A stretch of 64,000 bases of DNA from Bryobacteraceae bacterium (GTDB lineage Bacteria; Acidobacteriota; Terriglobia; Bryobacterales; Bryobacteraceae). Numbering within the stretch: the stretch's first letter is position 1; each line of letters opens with the position of its first letter. A program made the translations under genes and the position numbers. The stretch covers positions 124,001-188,000 of the forward strand of contig JASHNT010000091.1 of assembly GCA_030041495.1 (NCBI GenBank). The letters run 5' to 3'. Positions 35,228-44,049 of the stretch are shown here, piece by piece. The notes beneath the pieces are model-generated. The model was not told the DNA's origin, did no database searches, and worked only from the letters and a program-made list of their open reading frames with translations.

Positions 35228-36718
35228 CTAACGCAGCAGATTCCGCCGAGCTTCGGCGAGCCACCCCGATACCCCTTCGCCGGAAGCGGCCGGTTCCGGC
35301 TGAGCGAACGATGCCGCCAGCGCCAATGCCGCTGCAGCTTCGGATTCCAGAGAAACGTCAGGTTTCGTGCGCCGCGAAAAGAAACCGTCGAGAAACGCGG
35401 TCGACAAGCGGCCTGCACGGAATTCCGCGTCCGCCAGAACCTCGCGGAAGAAGGCGACGTTGGTGCGGATGCCGGAGATCGAATACTCCGCGAGCGCGCG
35501 ATCCAATCGTCCGATGGCCCGTTCCCGCGCCGGCCCCCACACCGCAAGCTTGGCAAGCAGAGGATCGTAATCCAGCGGCACGGTGAAACCGGGATAAATG
35601 CCGGAATCGAGGCGCACGCCGGGCCCGGAGGGCTCGCGCAGATGCTCGATCCTGCCGGGCGAGGGCATGAAACTATTGTCCGGGTCCTCGGCGTAGATGC
35701 GGCATTCCATGGCGGAGCCGGACCAGGAAACATCTTCCTGGGAAATTGTTAGACGCTCGCCGAAGGCGATGCGGAGCTGCCATTCCACTAAATCAAGCCC
35801 GGTCACCAGCTCCGTTACCGGATGCTCCACTTGCAGCCGCGTGTTCGATTCCAGGAAATAGAAGTTGCGATCGCGGTCCACCAGAAACTCCATGGTGCCC
35901 GCGTTGGTATAAGCGGCTGCGCGAGCGATGCGAAGAGCGGCTTCGCCCATTCGCTGGCGGAGCTCGGGGTAAGCCAACATGACTGGCGAGGGACATTCCT
36001 CAATCACTTTTTGGTGGCGGCGCTGGATGGAGCATTCACGCTCGCCCAGATGGATCAGGTTGCCGTGATGGTCGCCCAAGATCTGGATCTCGATGTGCCG
36101 CGGCTCGACCACCACTTTTTCGATGTACACCTCGCTGTTGCCGAAAGCCCGCTGGGCTTCGCTGGAGGCGTCACGCAAAGTGGAGGCGAGATCCTGCTCG
36201 CGATCCACCTGACGCATGCCCTTGCCGCCTCCGCCGGCGGACGCTTTCAGAAGGACGGGGTAGCCGAGGCTGCGCGCGATGGACTTCGCCTGATCGAGAT
36301 CGGCGACGGGTTGTTCGGTGCCGGGGACAACCGGAGCTCCGGCGGCAATGGCCAGCTTGCGGGCGGAAATCTTGGAGCCCAGGCGGCGGATGGCCTCGGC
36401 GGGAGGACCGACGAAGACGATTCTAGCGTTTGAGCAGGCTTCCGCAAAATCCGGATTCTCGCTCAAGAAACCATAGCCGGGATGGATCGCATCCACGCGA
36501 TGGCGGCCCGCGGCATCCAAAATTTTGCCGATATTCAGGTAGCTTTCCGTAGAAGGCGAGGGGCCCAGATACGCTGCTTCATCGGCAAGCGAGACCGCCA
36601 AGGAGGCCTGATCGGCATCCGAATAAACGGCCACGCTCCGGATTCCGAGCTCGCGCAGCGCCCGAATCAGGCGCACGCCTATCTCTCCGCGGTTTGATAC
36701 CAGTACCTTGCCGAACAT
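35228..36718 (-). CDS. Biotin carboxylase subunit of an acyl-CoA carboxylase
   Basis: 496 residues. ATP-dependent carboxylation of biotin on the carrier protein. Motifs: N-terminal KVLVSNRGEIGVRLIRA, ATP-grasp glycine loop LLKASAGGGGKGMR, catalytic ECSIQRRHQKVIEE, and the metal/ATP region FLESNTRLQVEHPVTE. The ~45-residue C-terminal extension beyond a minimal AccC resembles the acetyl/propionyl-CoA carboxylase alpha subunits that normally continue into a carrier domain. Here the carrier is a separate gene (34029-34541). No carboxyltransferase gene is in the window, so substrate is open. Confidence 0.93.
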   Translation of the reverse strand: MFGKVLVSNRGEIGVRLIRALRELGIRSVAVYSDADQASLAVSLADEAAYLGPSPSTESYLNIGKILDAAGRHRVDAIHPGYGFLSENPDFAEACSNARIVFVGPPAEAIRRLGSKISARKLAIAAGAPVVPGTEQPVADLDQAKSIARSLGYPVLLKASAGGGGKGMRQVDREQDLASTLRDASSEAQRAFGNSEVYIEKVVVEPRHIEIQILGDHHGNLIHLGERECSIQRRHQKVIEECPSPVMLAYPELRQRMGEAALRIARAAAYTNAGTMEFLVDRDRNFYFLESNTRLQVEHPVTELVTGLDLVEWQLRIAFGERLTISQEDVSWSGSAMECRIYAEDPDNSFMPSPGRIEHLREPSGPGVRLDSGIYPGFTVPLDYDPLLAKLAVWGPARERAIGRLDRALAEYSISGIRTNVAFFREVLADAEFRAGRLSTAFLDGFFSRRTKPDVSLESEAAAALALAASFAQPEPAASGEGVSGWLAEARRNLLR

Positions 36719-36757
36719 GCAGGTCGATTGTAGCAGTTCGAGGGTCGGGGAAAGGCC

Positions 36758-37042
36758 TTAAAGCAGGGTGACGATGGTAGCTCCCCAACCACCCGCTTCT
36801 GCGGGTGCATCGCCGTAGGAAGTCACGTAGGGAGTACCTGCCAGAATTGCCCGAACCATCTCTCTCTGGACCCCGATCCCGCGCCCGTGGATAATCCGCA
36901 AAGCCTTGAACCCCAGGCGATTGGCCTCCGAAAGATATTCCTCTACAACAGCTTTCACATCGCGCGGAGAAACGGAGTGCAGATCCAGCACGTCTTGTAT
37001 GGGAATCGGCACGGGATCGGGGAAGGGATCGTCGGGTTGCAT
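36758..37042 (-). CDS. Smr-domain protein
   Basis: 94 residues, essentially one Smr domain, a nicking/structure-specific nuclease fold related to the MutS2 C-terminus. Conserved elements: LDLHSVSPRDV (Asp-Leu-His) near residue 20, IIHGRGIGVQ near residue 50 and the GGWGATIVTLL end. It lies 39 bases upstream of the biotin carboxylase gene on the same strand and could be co-transcribed with it. Confidence 0.85.
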   Translation of the reverse strand: MQPDDPFPDPVPIPIQDVLDLHSVSPRDVKAVVEEYLSEANRLGFKALRIIHGRGIGVQREMVRAILAGTPYVTSYGDAPAEAGGWGATIVTLL

Positions 37043-37178
37043 ACGCCTCAGCTTTGACGTTTGAGTCGATGATACACCTGAGAACTATTGGGGTAGGGGA
37101 AGCACACCCTTAGCAATTCTTCCCTTAGGACGGACGTTTTGCGAGTAACCCTTGATAAAATCGGGCTACGGAAATAGG

Positions 37179-38168
37179 ATGACAAGGCTCTGTTTCCTTT
37201 GCGGAAAGAAGATCGGCTTTCTCCGGTCACTGACGGACCAGCAATACTGCTCCGCCGAGCACCGGCAGGAGGCGCGTCTGGCCTCGACGCAATTATTGCG
37301 CGAAGAAGAGGAATTAGAGCCATGGTCAGTGGAAAAATCCCGCACCCGGCGGAAGAGCGGCGGATTGGGAAGCTCCGCCGCGGGCCAGGCGTCTGTGTTT
37401 GCGTTCCTCACCGTGGGCGCGCTGCTCCTGGCTGCATTAATGATGATGCAACAAGGGAATCCCACCACCACCTATCCGCCGGCGGTATCTCTGGAGGCGG
37501 GGCTGAAGCGAGGATTCCTGGAACGCGCGGGATCGGCCATTAGCGAGGCTGTCCGGAGTAGCGCCCCGGTGACGCTGCATCACGACTTCCATTCCGGGAT
37601 GAGCGATTGGTCGACCCTCGCCCTGAACAGCACCGTTGACGATCCGAGGAACTGGCTTAATTCGGCATCCGCGCCGGATGTCGCCAGGCCCGGCGTGCTT
37701 CGGCTGTGGACGCGTTCGATCACTCTCAAGAACTATCAGATGGAGTTCGAGGGGCAGATCGAGAAGCACAGTTTGAACTGGGCGTTCCGCGCTACGGATC
37801 AAAACAACTACTACGCGAGCAAGTTGGTGATCACCAAGCCTGGCCCGCAGCCCAACGCCAGCCTGTTGCGCTACGTGGTCGAGAACGGGCAGGAGTTGGA
37901 GCGGAGCACTTCGCCTCTCTTTCTGACTCTCGAGAAGGGCGTGAGCTATCACATCCGCGTCAGCGTCGAGGACGACAAGTTCGTCACCTACCTGAACGGG
38001 CAGCAAATCGGCGATTGGACCGATCACAAACTGGGCCGCGGCGGCGTGGGCTTCATCAGCGACGAAGACGATCCGCAGCAGATCGCCTGGGTGGATGTGA
38101 GCGAGCGCGATAGCTTCCTGGGACGGATGCTGGCGCACTTCTCGTTGTTCGTCGCGCCCGGCGAGTAA
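37179..38168 (+). CDS. Zinc-finger / single membrane helix / lectin-like protein
   Basis: 329 residues from the ATG at 37179 (GGAAATAGG upstream). The N-terminus has a cysteine/histidine cluster (CFLCGKK ... YCSAEHRQEAR) like a small zinc ribbon facing the cytoplasm. One hydrophobic helix (FAFLTVGALLLAALMMM) follows at about residues 75-92. The remaining ~200 residues form a concanavalin/LamG-like sandwich (DWSTLAL, YQMEFEGQIEKHSLNWAFRA, YHIRVSVEDDKFVTYLNG, GGVGFISDEDD). The layout suggests a membrane protein that senses or binds glycans outside; that role is inference. Confidence 0.65.
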   Translation: MTRLCFLCGKKIGFLRSLTDQQYCSAEHRQEARLASTQLLREEEELEPWSVEKSRTRRKSGGLGSSAAGQASVFAFLTVGALLLAALMMMQQGNPTTTYPPAVSLEAGLKRGFLERAGSAISEAVRSSAPVTLHHDFHSGMSDWSTLALNSTVDDPRNWLNSASAPDVARPGVLRLWTRSITLKNYQMEFEGQIEKHSLNWAFRATDQNNYYASKLVITKPGPQPNASLLRYVVENGQELERSTSPLFLTLEKGVSYHIRVSVEDDKFVTYLNGQQIGDWTDHKLGRGGVGFISDEDDPQQIAWVDVSERDSFLGRMLAHFSLFVAPGE

Positions 38169-38218
38169 GCTGGCCGCGAATCCACGCAATAACGACACCA
38201 AAATGTAAGAATGCGAGT

Positions 38219-39088
38219 ATGAGACTGCTCGCGTTGGCGCTGCTCGCCGCAGCTACTTTGAATGGAGCCAGCGCAAAGCGAGAGCTGGTTGAGTGGGCCG
38301 AGGCGCAGCCCTGGAGAATGGGCCGCGCCGCGGATCCGGCCAAGATCCCCACGCGGAAAGGCATCGAGTTCTCGCGCCCGGACGGGGAGCCGGCGTGGAT
38401 TCAACTGACCACTCGCGTGGATGTTGCGTGCGGAGAGGATACCTCGGCGTATTTGTACGAATGGTCGGGCGATCATTGGGCGCGGAGGTTTGCACTCGAA
38501 CCCGGTAGTCCCGTGGATTCGCTGCGCATCCAGGCATCGAACACGCTGGTGCTGGCCACGGGCTGGGAGCCGGCGTGCACTTCCATATGGCATCCGTTCT
38601 TCGTCGGCCTGTATCAGATTGGCGCGGGGCAGAAGACGGTGCTGGAGGGAACGGAAAACGGCAATCCGGACGGCGAGACAGTAGCGAAGCTGGAGCCCAA
38701 CGGAATTCGCGTGGAGTTCACCGGCGCCTCCATCGATCCCTTGCTCGGCTTGCGCCGCCACGTACTGCATTACACCATCGATGCGAGCGGCGCGCATCGG
38801 GTCGATCCGCTGGCGCTTTCCGCACAGGACTTTGTGGATGAATGGATTTCGAGTCCGTGGAGCGACGCATTCGCATGGAGCGATCCCGCGCTGGCGGCGA
38901 TTCACGATCAGTTGCCCAAGCGCGGGCAGATGGGAACGGTGGCGCGCTGCGCGGACTACGGATCGGTATGGCAGGTGGCCGTGGCGCTCAATCAGAGCTG
39001 GCGCTACTTCCGCGTGAGCGAGCAGGGCGAGCACCGCTACCGGATGGTCGCGGTAAGCGAGAAGCCGTGCAAGGCGGCGAAGCGGTAG
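38219..39088 (+). CDS. Exported protein of unknown function
   Basis: 289 residues with a signal peptide (MRLLALALLAAATLNGASA). The mature part is rich in Trp and acidic residues and has four cysteines (around residues 72, 122, 245 and 283), fitting an exported, disulfide-bonded protein. No family is recognised. It lies 50 bases after the zinc-finger/lectin-like gene on the same strand and may be co-transcribed. Confidence 0.6.
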   Translation: MRLLALALLAAATLNGASAKRELVEWAEAQPWRMGRAADPAKIPTRKGIEFSRPDGEPAWIQLTTRVDVACGEDTSAYLYEWSGDHWARRFALEPGSPVDSLRIQASNTLVLATGWEPACTSIWHPFFVGLYQIGAGQKTVLEGTENGNPDGETVAKLEPNGIRVEFTGASIDPLLGLRRHVLHYTIDASGAHRVDPLALSAQDFVDEWISSPWSDAFAWSDPALAAIHDQLPKRGQMGTVARCADYGSVWQVAVALNQSWRYFRVSEQGEHRYRMVAVSEKPCKAAKR

Positions 39089-39095
39089 GATAAGC

Positions 39096-39293
39096 GTGGC
39101 GCTGGCGATTGTCAGAGATCCCGAGATCATGCACGGAACTCCCGTCTTTCGCGGGACCCGAGTACCGGTCCAGACCTTGTTCGACTACCTGGAAGGCGGG
39201 GAGACTCTGGAGGATTTTCTGAAGGGCTTCCCGACGGTGCCGCGCGCGTTGGCGCTTGAGGTGCTTGGCTACCCCTGCGGCTCGCCGCTATGA
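39096..39293 (+). CDS. DUF433 (VapB45-like) antitoxin, possibly shortened at the C-terminus
   Basis: 65 residues. The DUF433 helix-turn-helix is clear: RDPEIMHGTPVFRGTRVPVQTLFDYLEGG then TLEDFLKGFPTVPRALALEVL. Family members normally continue with a helical tail and are followed by a DUF5615/PIN-like toxin gene; here the tail ends GYPCGSPL and no toxin follows. Either the tail is frame-shifted or the toxin has been lost. The stop overlaps the next ATG (39290-39293). Confidence 0.75.
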   Translation: MALAIVRDPEIMHGTPVFRGTRVPVQTLFDYLEGGETLEDFLKGFPTVPRALALEVLGYPCGSPL

Positions 39294-39523
39294 AACCGCG
39301 GGACCGGGAAGACTGTCTCCGGCAATTCCCAAAACTGCAACGCTGGATTAACACCTGCGCCCACTGCGGTCGCCAGGGGTACCAGCCCGAGATGCTTGAC
39401 GAGTACTTCCACGCGGGAATCGCCGCGCACTACATCCGCAGCTACTTCGAACCCCTATCCCTCCAGGACAACGGACTTTGCCCTGAGTGTGTCTGCGTCA
39501 TCTTTGGCCCAAAGGCCGGCTGA
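39290..39523 (+). CDS. Cysteine-rich small protein, unknown
   Basis: 77 residues. It contains two cysteine pairs, CAHCG near residue 23 and CPECVC near residue 64, suggesting a bound metal ion, and a helical middle (EMLDEYFHAGIAAHYIRSYF). ATGA overlap with the DUF433 gene makes translational coupling likely, so it may have taken the toxin's place in that operon. No family is recognised; could be spurious but codon order and coupling favour a real gene. Confidence 0.5.
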   Translation: MKPRDREDCLRQFPKLQRWINTCAHCGRQGYQPEMLDEYFHAGIAAHYIRSYFEPLSLQDNGLCPECVCVIFGPKAG

Positions 39524-39532
39524 CCCGCCTGC

Positions 39533-41539
39533 TCACCCCAGCCCTGCGCGGACCAGCAGCGCATTGGGGTCTGGGTCGCGGCCCATAAAGGAGCGGTAGA
39601 GATCCGCAGGATCTTCGCTGTCTCCACGCGAGAGGATCTTGTCGCGATAGTCGCGGCCGGTGGAAGTGCTGAAGACGCCCTCCTTCTTGAAGCGCGTGAA
39701 GGCGTCGGCGTCGAGAACCTCGGCCCATTTGTACGAGTAATAACCGGCGCCGTAGCCGACCGGGCTCGAAAACAGATGCGTGAAGCCGGCCAGCATGGCG
39801 TGCTCCGGCGGAAACGGCGCGGGCGAGAATTGTTGCAGGACGGCTCGCGACCACGCGATCACGTCGCCCGAGCCGTCCCACTCCCGGTGCAGCGCAAGAT
39901 CCACGTAGCCGAAGCCGAGCTGGCGCATCTGATTATTTGCGGCGCGGAAAGTTTTGGCGCGGCGCATTTTCTGGAATAAATCGTCGGGTACCGGAGAACC
40001 GGTCTCCCAATGGCGCGCGAACAGGTCCAGAGCCTCGCGCTCCCAGCACCAGTTCTCCATGATCTGCGAAGGCAACTCGACGAAATCCCACGCGACGCTG
40101 GTGCCGGCCAGGCTGCGCACTTCCACCAGGCTCAGCATGTGATGCATCAGGTGACCGAATTCGTGGAAGATCGTCTCCACTTCGCGATGCGTCAGCAGGG
40201 CGGGACGGCCGTCGACGGGCGGTGTCAGATTGCCGCAGATCAGCCCCAGGTGCGGCTTGCCGGCGGAAGGATTGCCGGTGATGAGCGCGTCCATCCACGC
40301 GCCGCCGCGCTTGTTCTCACGCGGGAACCAGTCGGCGTAAAACGAGCCCAGGTACGTGTTGTGGCGCGGGCCGAGGGAATTGTCATAGACGGCGTAGGTT
40401 TTGACGTTCGAGTCCCACACCGGCATGCCGGGATCGGGCTCAACGCGAATACCGAAAATGCGTCCGAAGATATCGAACATTCCGTTTACAACATGTTCCA
40501 GCGGGAAGTAGGGACGCAGCGCCTCTTCGTCGAAATCGTAAAGCTTGGCGCGCTGTTTCTCGGCCCAATAGCCGATGTCCCAGGGTTCCAGCCGCATGCC
40601 GGCGAAAGTTTCCAGCTCGCGATTTTCTTCCGCGAATCGTTTCTCCGTTTTGCGGCGCAGATCTTCGAGGAAACTTTGCGCGCGGGCGCCGGTGTGAGCC
40701 ATGCGATCGTCCAGCACTAGGTCGGAGAAATCGCGGAAACCGAGCAATTGCGCCTTCTCCTTGCGCAGCGCGAGGATTTTGACGATCAGCGGCATATTGT
40801 CGAAGGCCGAACCGCCGGGGCCTGGCGCGGTGGCGCGAGTCGAATAGGCGCGGTAGAGCTGCTCGCGAACGGCGCGGTCGTCAAGATAAGTCATCGCGGC
40901 GAGGTAGCTGGGCGCTTGCAAGGTGAAGCGCCACCCGGATTGGCCCTTGGATTCCGCGGAAGCTCGCGCGGCCGCCACCGCCGTGGGAGGAAGACCCTGG
41001 AGGCGGCTTTCGTCCCCGATCACCAGCTCATACGCGTTGGTCGAGTCCAGAACATTTTCCGAGAATTTCGTGGTGGCCTCCGCCAGCGCGACGTCGATCT
41101 CCTGAAGACGCTTTTTGCCGGCGGGGTCGAGTTCCGCGCCGTGGCGCTTGAAGGAGTCGATGGTTTTGGTGAGGTAGCGGTGCATGGTGCCGGTGAGCGC
41201 GCGCGCTTCATCGGTCCCGGCGTAATGCTTGACCGATTTCCACAAATCTTCGTTCAGCGGAAGGCTGGAATAAAATGCGCTGACCTTGGGCTGGACGGCG
41301 TTGTGCGCGGCGCGCAACTCGGACGTGGTAGCGACGCTTTCCAAGTGACGGATCACCCCCATGGCGTAGTCGAGTTTCTCGGTCATCGTGTCGAGCGCCT
41401 GCAACGGGTGCGGCGACGCGATGGTCTGGTTGAGACGCTCACCGGCGTCCGCCAGTAGCTGATCGATGGCCGGCTCCACGTGCGAGGCCTCAATCTGGTC
41501 GAAGGGAATGCGGAATTGGATCTCGAGAAGCGGATTCAT
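39533..41539 (-). CDS. M3 family oligopeptidase (OpdA/PrlC or Dcp type)
   Basis: 668-residue cytoplasmic zinc metallopeptidase degrading short peptides. The zinc site is HEFGH at residues 459-463, and the third ligand is E488 in FVELPSQ, 29 residues after the first histidine as in thimet oligopeptidase. Other family segments are GSFYADWFPRENKRGGAW, ICGNLTPP and the C-terminal YYSYKWAEVLDADAFTRF with the substrate-binding tyrosines. Length agrees with OpdA. No signal peptide. Monocistronic. Confidence 0.93.
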   Translation of the reverse strand: MNPLLEIQFRIPFDQIEASHVEPAIDQLLADAGERLNQTIASPHPLQALDTMTEKLDYAMGVIRHLESVATTSELRAAHNAVQPKVSAFYSSLPLNEDLWKSVKHYAGTDEARALTGTMHRYLTKTIDSFKRHGAELDPAGKKRLQEIDVALAEATTKFSENVLDSTNAYELVIGDESRLQGLPPTAVAAARASAESKGQSGWRFTLQAPSYLAAMTYLDDRAVREQLYRAYSTRATAPGPGGSAFDNMPLIVKILALRKEKAQLLGFRDFSDLVLDDRMAHTGARAQSFLEDLRRKTEKRFAEENRELETFAGMRLEPWDIGYWAEKQRAKLYDFDEEALRPYFPLEHVVNGMFDIFGRIFGIRVEPDPGMPVWDSNVKTYAVYDNSLGPRHNTYLGSFYADWFPRENKRGGAWMDALITGNPSAGKPHLGLICGNLTPPVDGRPALLTHREVETIFHEFGHLMHHMLSLVEVRSLAGTSVAWDFVELPSQIMENWCWEREALDLFARHWETGSPVPDDLFQKMRRAKTFRAANNQMRQLGFGYVDLALHREWDGSGDVIAWSRAVLQQFSPAPFPPEHAMLAGFTHLFSSPVGYGAGYYSYKWAEVLDADAFTRFKKEGVFSTSTGRDYRDKILSRGDSEDPADLYRSFMGRDPDPNALLVRAGLG

Positions 41540-41894
41540 AGGACTCGGATTATTAGGCTAGCAGGCTCACCGGGTGCGCGGCTGGGGCCCTCGCCGGGGG
41601 CCTGAAGCTCTGCTCCGTTTTGCGCCGGTTACTGTGCGTCTGCCACAGTGCGGGGTTATAAAACGGACCGCGGTCAGGCGCGGGCCATCGCTTCAAACCG
41701 CGAGCGGCTGGATTCGCTGCCCCAATGCGTGAAATCCGTACGCAGCGGCGCGGCGGAGGCTGATACGCTTTTCATTTTGGCCTACCAACAGCTTCGTGCC
41801 GACAACTTTTCGTTCAATGAGTTATGCCGTACGGTGAGGCAGGCATCGCTGGCGGGATCCTTTTTGGCCGCTAAGTTGCTAGATTGTAAGCGGG
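41540..41894. other. Gap with one weak reading frame
   Basis: A 90-codon frame (GTG at 41648 to 41920) predicts a polar helical product containing ADTLFILAYQQLRADNFSFNE but no family feature, and it overlaps the DUF488 start by 26 bases. It may be a small gene coupled to DUF488 or an artefact; I give it about one chance in three. GC-rich inverted sequence near 41560-41610 (GGGGCCC / GGGGGCC) is visible without a T-tract. Confidence 0.3.
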
Positions 41895-42284
41895 ATGATT
41901 CATCTGAAGCGCGTCTATGAGGCGCCTTCGCGCGGCGATGGCGCGCGTTTTCTGGTCGAAAGACTGTGGCCGCGGGGAATCCGCAAACAGGAGCTGATAA
42001 TGGAGGCTTGGCAAAAGGATGCCGGGCCGAGTGTGCCGTTGCGCAAGTGGTTCTCGCACGATGCCGCCAAATGGGACGGCTTCAGAAAAAAGTACTTCAT
42101 CGAGCTGGACGCACATCCTGAAGCCTGGGAACGGCTCTGCGACTCGGCGGGGCGCGGTCCTGTTACGCTGCTGTACAGCTCGCATGATCAGGAGCACAAT
42201 AACGCTGTGGCTCTCAAGGAGTACCTGGAGCAGAAGCTGGCGCGCCGGCGAATTCGCGCCGATCAGCCCTTGGCGCGAGATTAG
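41895..42284 (+). CDS. DUF488 family protein
   Basis: 129 residues matching the short DUF488/YeaO-type proteins: IHLKRVYEAPSRGDGARFLVERLWPRGI at the start, then LRKWFSHDAAKWDGFRKKYFIEL and the end GPVTLLYSSHDQEHNNAVALKEYLE. The conserved Arg/Trp/Asp residues are all present. Function of the family is not established. The next small gene starts 13 bases after. Confidence 0.88.
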   Translation: MIHLKRVYEAPSRGDGARFLVERLWPRGIRKQELIMEAWQKDAGPSVPLRKWFSHDAAKWDGFRKKYFIELDAHPEAWERLCDSAGRGPVTLLYSSHDQEHNNAVALKEYLEQKLARRRIRADQPLARD

Positions 42285-42297
42285 GGGGCAACGAACG

Positions 42298-42549
42298 ATG
42301 ACAGAAGCGACTTTGCCCGGCATAGAAGAGCTGGATGCTTTGCTGGCGGCGGTCGACCGCTGTGAGCCCGCCGATCAGGCCGAGTTCGCTCACGAACACA
42401 TTCAGGATGCGCGCATTTACGCCCTGGGGGCCATGCCGCGGGAATGCGAATGGAGTCTGGAGCTGGCACAGAGAACTCTGGCAGGTATGCCCGCTAGCCA
42501 GGAGTCGAAGCGGGCGCGAGAAATGCTCGCGGAAGTGTTCCCGGGCTAA
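42298..42549 (+). CDS. Small helical protein, unknown
   Basis: 83 residues from the ATG at 42298, preceded by AGGGGG. Acidic, helical, no membrane segment ([26 protein letters not shown], then [19 protein letters not shown]). Follows DUF488 by 13 bases and precedes the site-2 protease by 76 bases; likely one transcript. No family recognised. Confidence 0.55.
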   Translation: MTEATLPGIEELDALLAAVDRCEPADQAEFAHEHIQDARIYALGAMPRECEWSLELAQRTLAGMPASQESKRAREMLAEVFPG

Positions 42550-42625
42550 GCGGCCAACCGTCGCGCGGCCGGCGTCGCGCGCTAAATTTTTGCGCGGTCA
42601 ACCTTGCTGGCGAAATGAGGAGGCC

Positions 42626-43768
42626 ATGCGATCGCAAATTAAGCTAGGCAAAATCTTCGGGATCGAGGTCGGGCTGCACTATAGCTGGTTCCTGATCGCG
42701 TTGTTGATTGCGTTCTCGCTCGTCGCTCAATTCCACGCCACCAATCCGGCCTGGGGCGAAGGCGTCATTGCCGCCGTGGCGGTGGCGACCGCGGTGCTGT
42801 TCTTCGTCTGCCTACTTCTGCATGAGCTGGCGCATTCCTTGGTGGCGACGGCCAATGGATTACCGGTGAAGGAGATCACGCTGTTCGCTTTGGGCGGTGT
42901 TTCGCAGATTGAGCGCAACCCGTCCAGCGCAAAGCTCGAATTCTGGATGGCCTTCGTAGGGCCTTTGACCAGCGCCGTGATCGGCGGCCTGTGCCTGTTG
43001 GGTGTGCATCTGATCGGAACCGCGGCCCTGGTGCCGGGCGTCGCCATGCTGGAATGGCTCGGCTATATCAACGTCATGCTGGCCGTGTTCAATCTCATCC
43101 CCGGATATCCGTTGGATGGGGGCCGCGTGCTGCGGGCAATCATCTGGTGGAAGACCGGTAATGCCGAGGGCTCGACCAAATCCGCGGCGCGCGTAGGCCA
43201 GATGGTCGCGTTTCTGTTCATCGCCTTTGGCATCTACCGCTTCTTCATGGGTGCAGGCTTCGGAGGCTTGTGGATCGCCTTCATCGGATGGTTCCTGCTG
43301 CAGGCCGCGCGCGAAAGCTACCTGCAGGCGGGACTGACTCATGCGCTGGAAGGCGTGAAGGTCGAGGACGTGATGAGCCGCGATTGCGCGATGGTCGAAG
43401 GCTGGCTCAATCTGCAGAACTTCGTGGAGCAGGAACTGCTGCGCACCGGGCAGCGCTGTTTCATCGTCGTGGAACAGGGCGAGGTAAAGGGCCTGGTTAC
43501 GCCGCATGAGATTCGCACGGTCGATCGCGCGAAGTGGCCGTACACCACGCTGCAGGAGGTGATGCGGCCGATTGAGGAAGTGCGCTCGGTAGCGCCGGGG
43601 ACCACTTTAGCTTCCGCGTTGCAACTCATGAGCCGCAACGACCTCAATCAGCTTCCCGTGGTCTCGCACGGGCACCTGGAGGGTGTTTTGTCGCGCGCCC
43701 AGGTAGTCAGCTACCTGCAAACCAGGATGGAATTCAACTCCGGGAACGGGCACGGACCCGGCCATTGA
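42626..43768 (+). CDS. M50 site-2 protease with CBS domains
   Basis: 380-residue intramembrane zinc protease. The ATG at 42626 has a near-perfect GAGGAGG upstream. The active-site motif HELAH (residues 66-70) lies in a hydrophobic helix, and the aspartate ligand motif [16 protein letters not shown] follows about 100 residues later. Residues ~250-375 carry a CBS pair ([30 protein letters not shown] ... [23 protein letters not shown]), which usually binds adenine nucleotides and regulates activity. Six to seven membrane helices. Substrate, often an anti-sigma factor, is not visible nearby. Confidence 0.93.
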   Translation: MRSQIKLGKIFGIEVGLHYSWFLIALLIAFSLVAQFHATNPAWGEGVIAAVAVATAVLFFVCLLLHELAHSLVATANGLPVKEITLFALGGVSQIERNPSSAKLEFWMAFVGPLTSAVIGGLCLLGVHLIGTAALVPGVAMLEWLGYINVMLAVFNLIPGYPLDGGRVLRAIIWWKTGNAEGSTKSAARVGQMVAFLFIAFGIYRFFMGAGFGGLWIAFIGWFLLQAARESYLQAGLTHALEGVKVEDVMSRDCAMVEGWLNLQNFVEQELLRTGQRCFIVVEQGEVKGLVTPHEIRTVDRAKWPYTTLQEVMRPIEEVRSVAPGTTLASALQLMSRNDLNQLPVVSHGHLEGVLSRAQVVSYLQTRMEFNSGNGHGPGH

Positions 43769-43829
43769 GCCCGGCCCCGGCCATTTAGCTTCGTTGCGAC
43801 TCGCGTCCCGCGCCAAGCATCCCAAAAGT

Positions 43830-43985
43830 ATGAAGTGGGAATACATGGAAGAACAAGTTCACGGCTGCATCGATGTGGAGCGCCTGAACGCGCTGGGTGA
43901 GCAAGGCTGGGAATTGTGCGGCATCGTGCCGGCGGAATCCTTGCGGGTGCTGGTTTTCAAGCGGCACAAGCCCGCCCACGTGTAA
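43830..43985 (+). CDS. Small DUF4177-like protein
   Basis: 51 residues from the ATG at 43830. The pattern MKWEYMEEQV, LNALGEQGWELCGIVP and VLVFKR matches the short DUF4177-type fold (strand, helix, GWEL turn, two strands). Function unknown. It follows the site-2 protease by 61 bases. A longer frame from 43794 adds only a basic, unconserved segment. Confidence 0.65.
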   Translation: MKWEYMEEQVHGCIDVERLNALGEQGWELCGIVPAESLRVLVFKRHKPAHV

Positions 43986-44049
43986 CACTGGGGCAGGGTT
44001 GCGAACGCAGGGGAGGCAGGAAGGCAAAGAGCTCGCGTACCGCCGCGGA

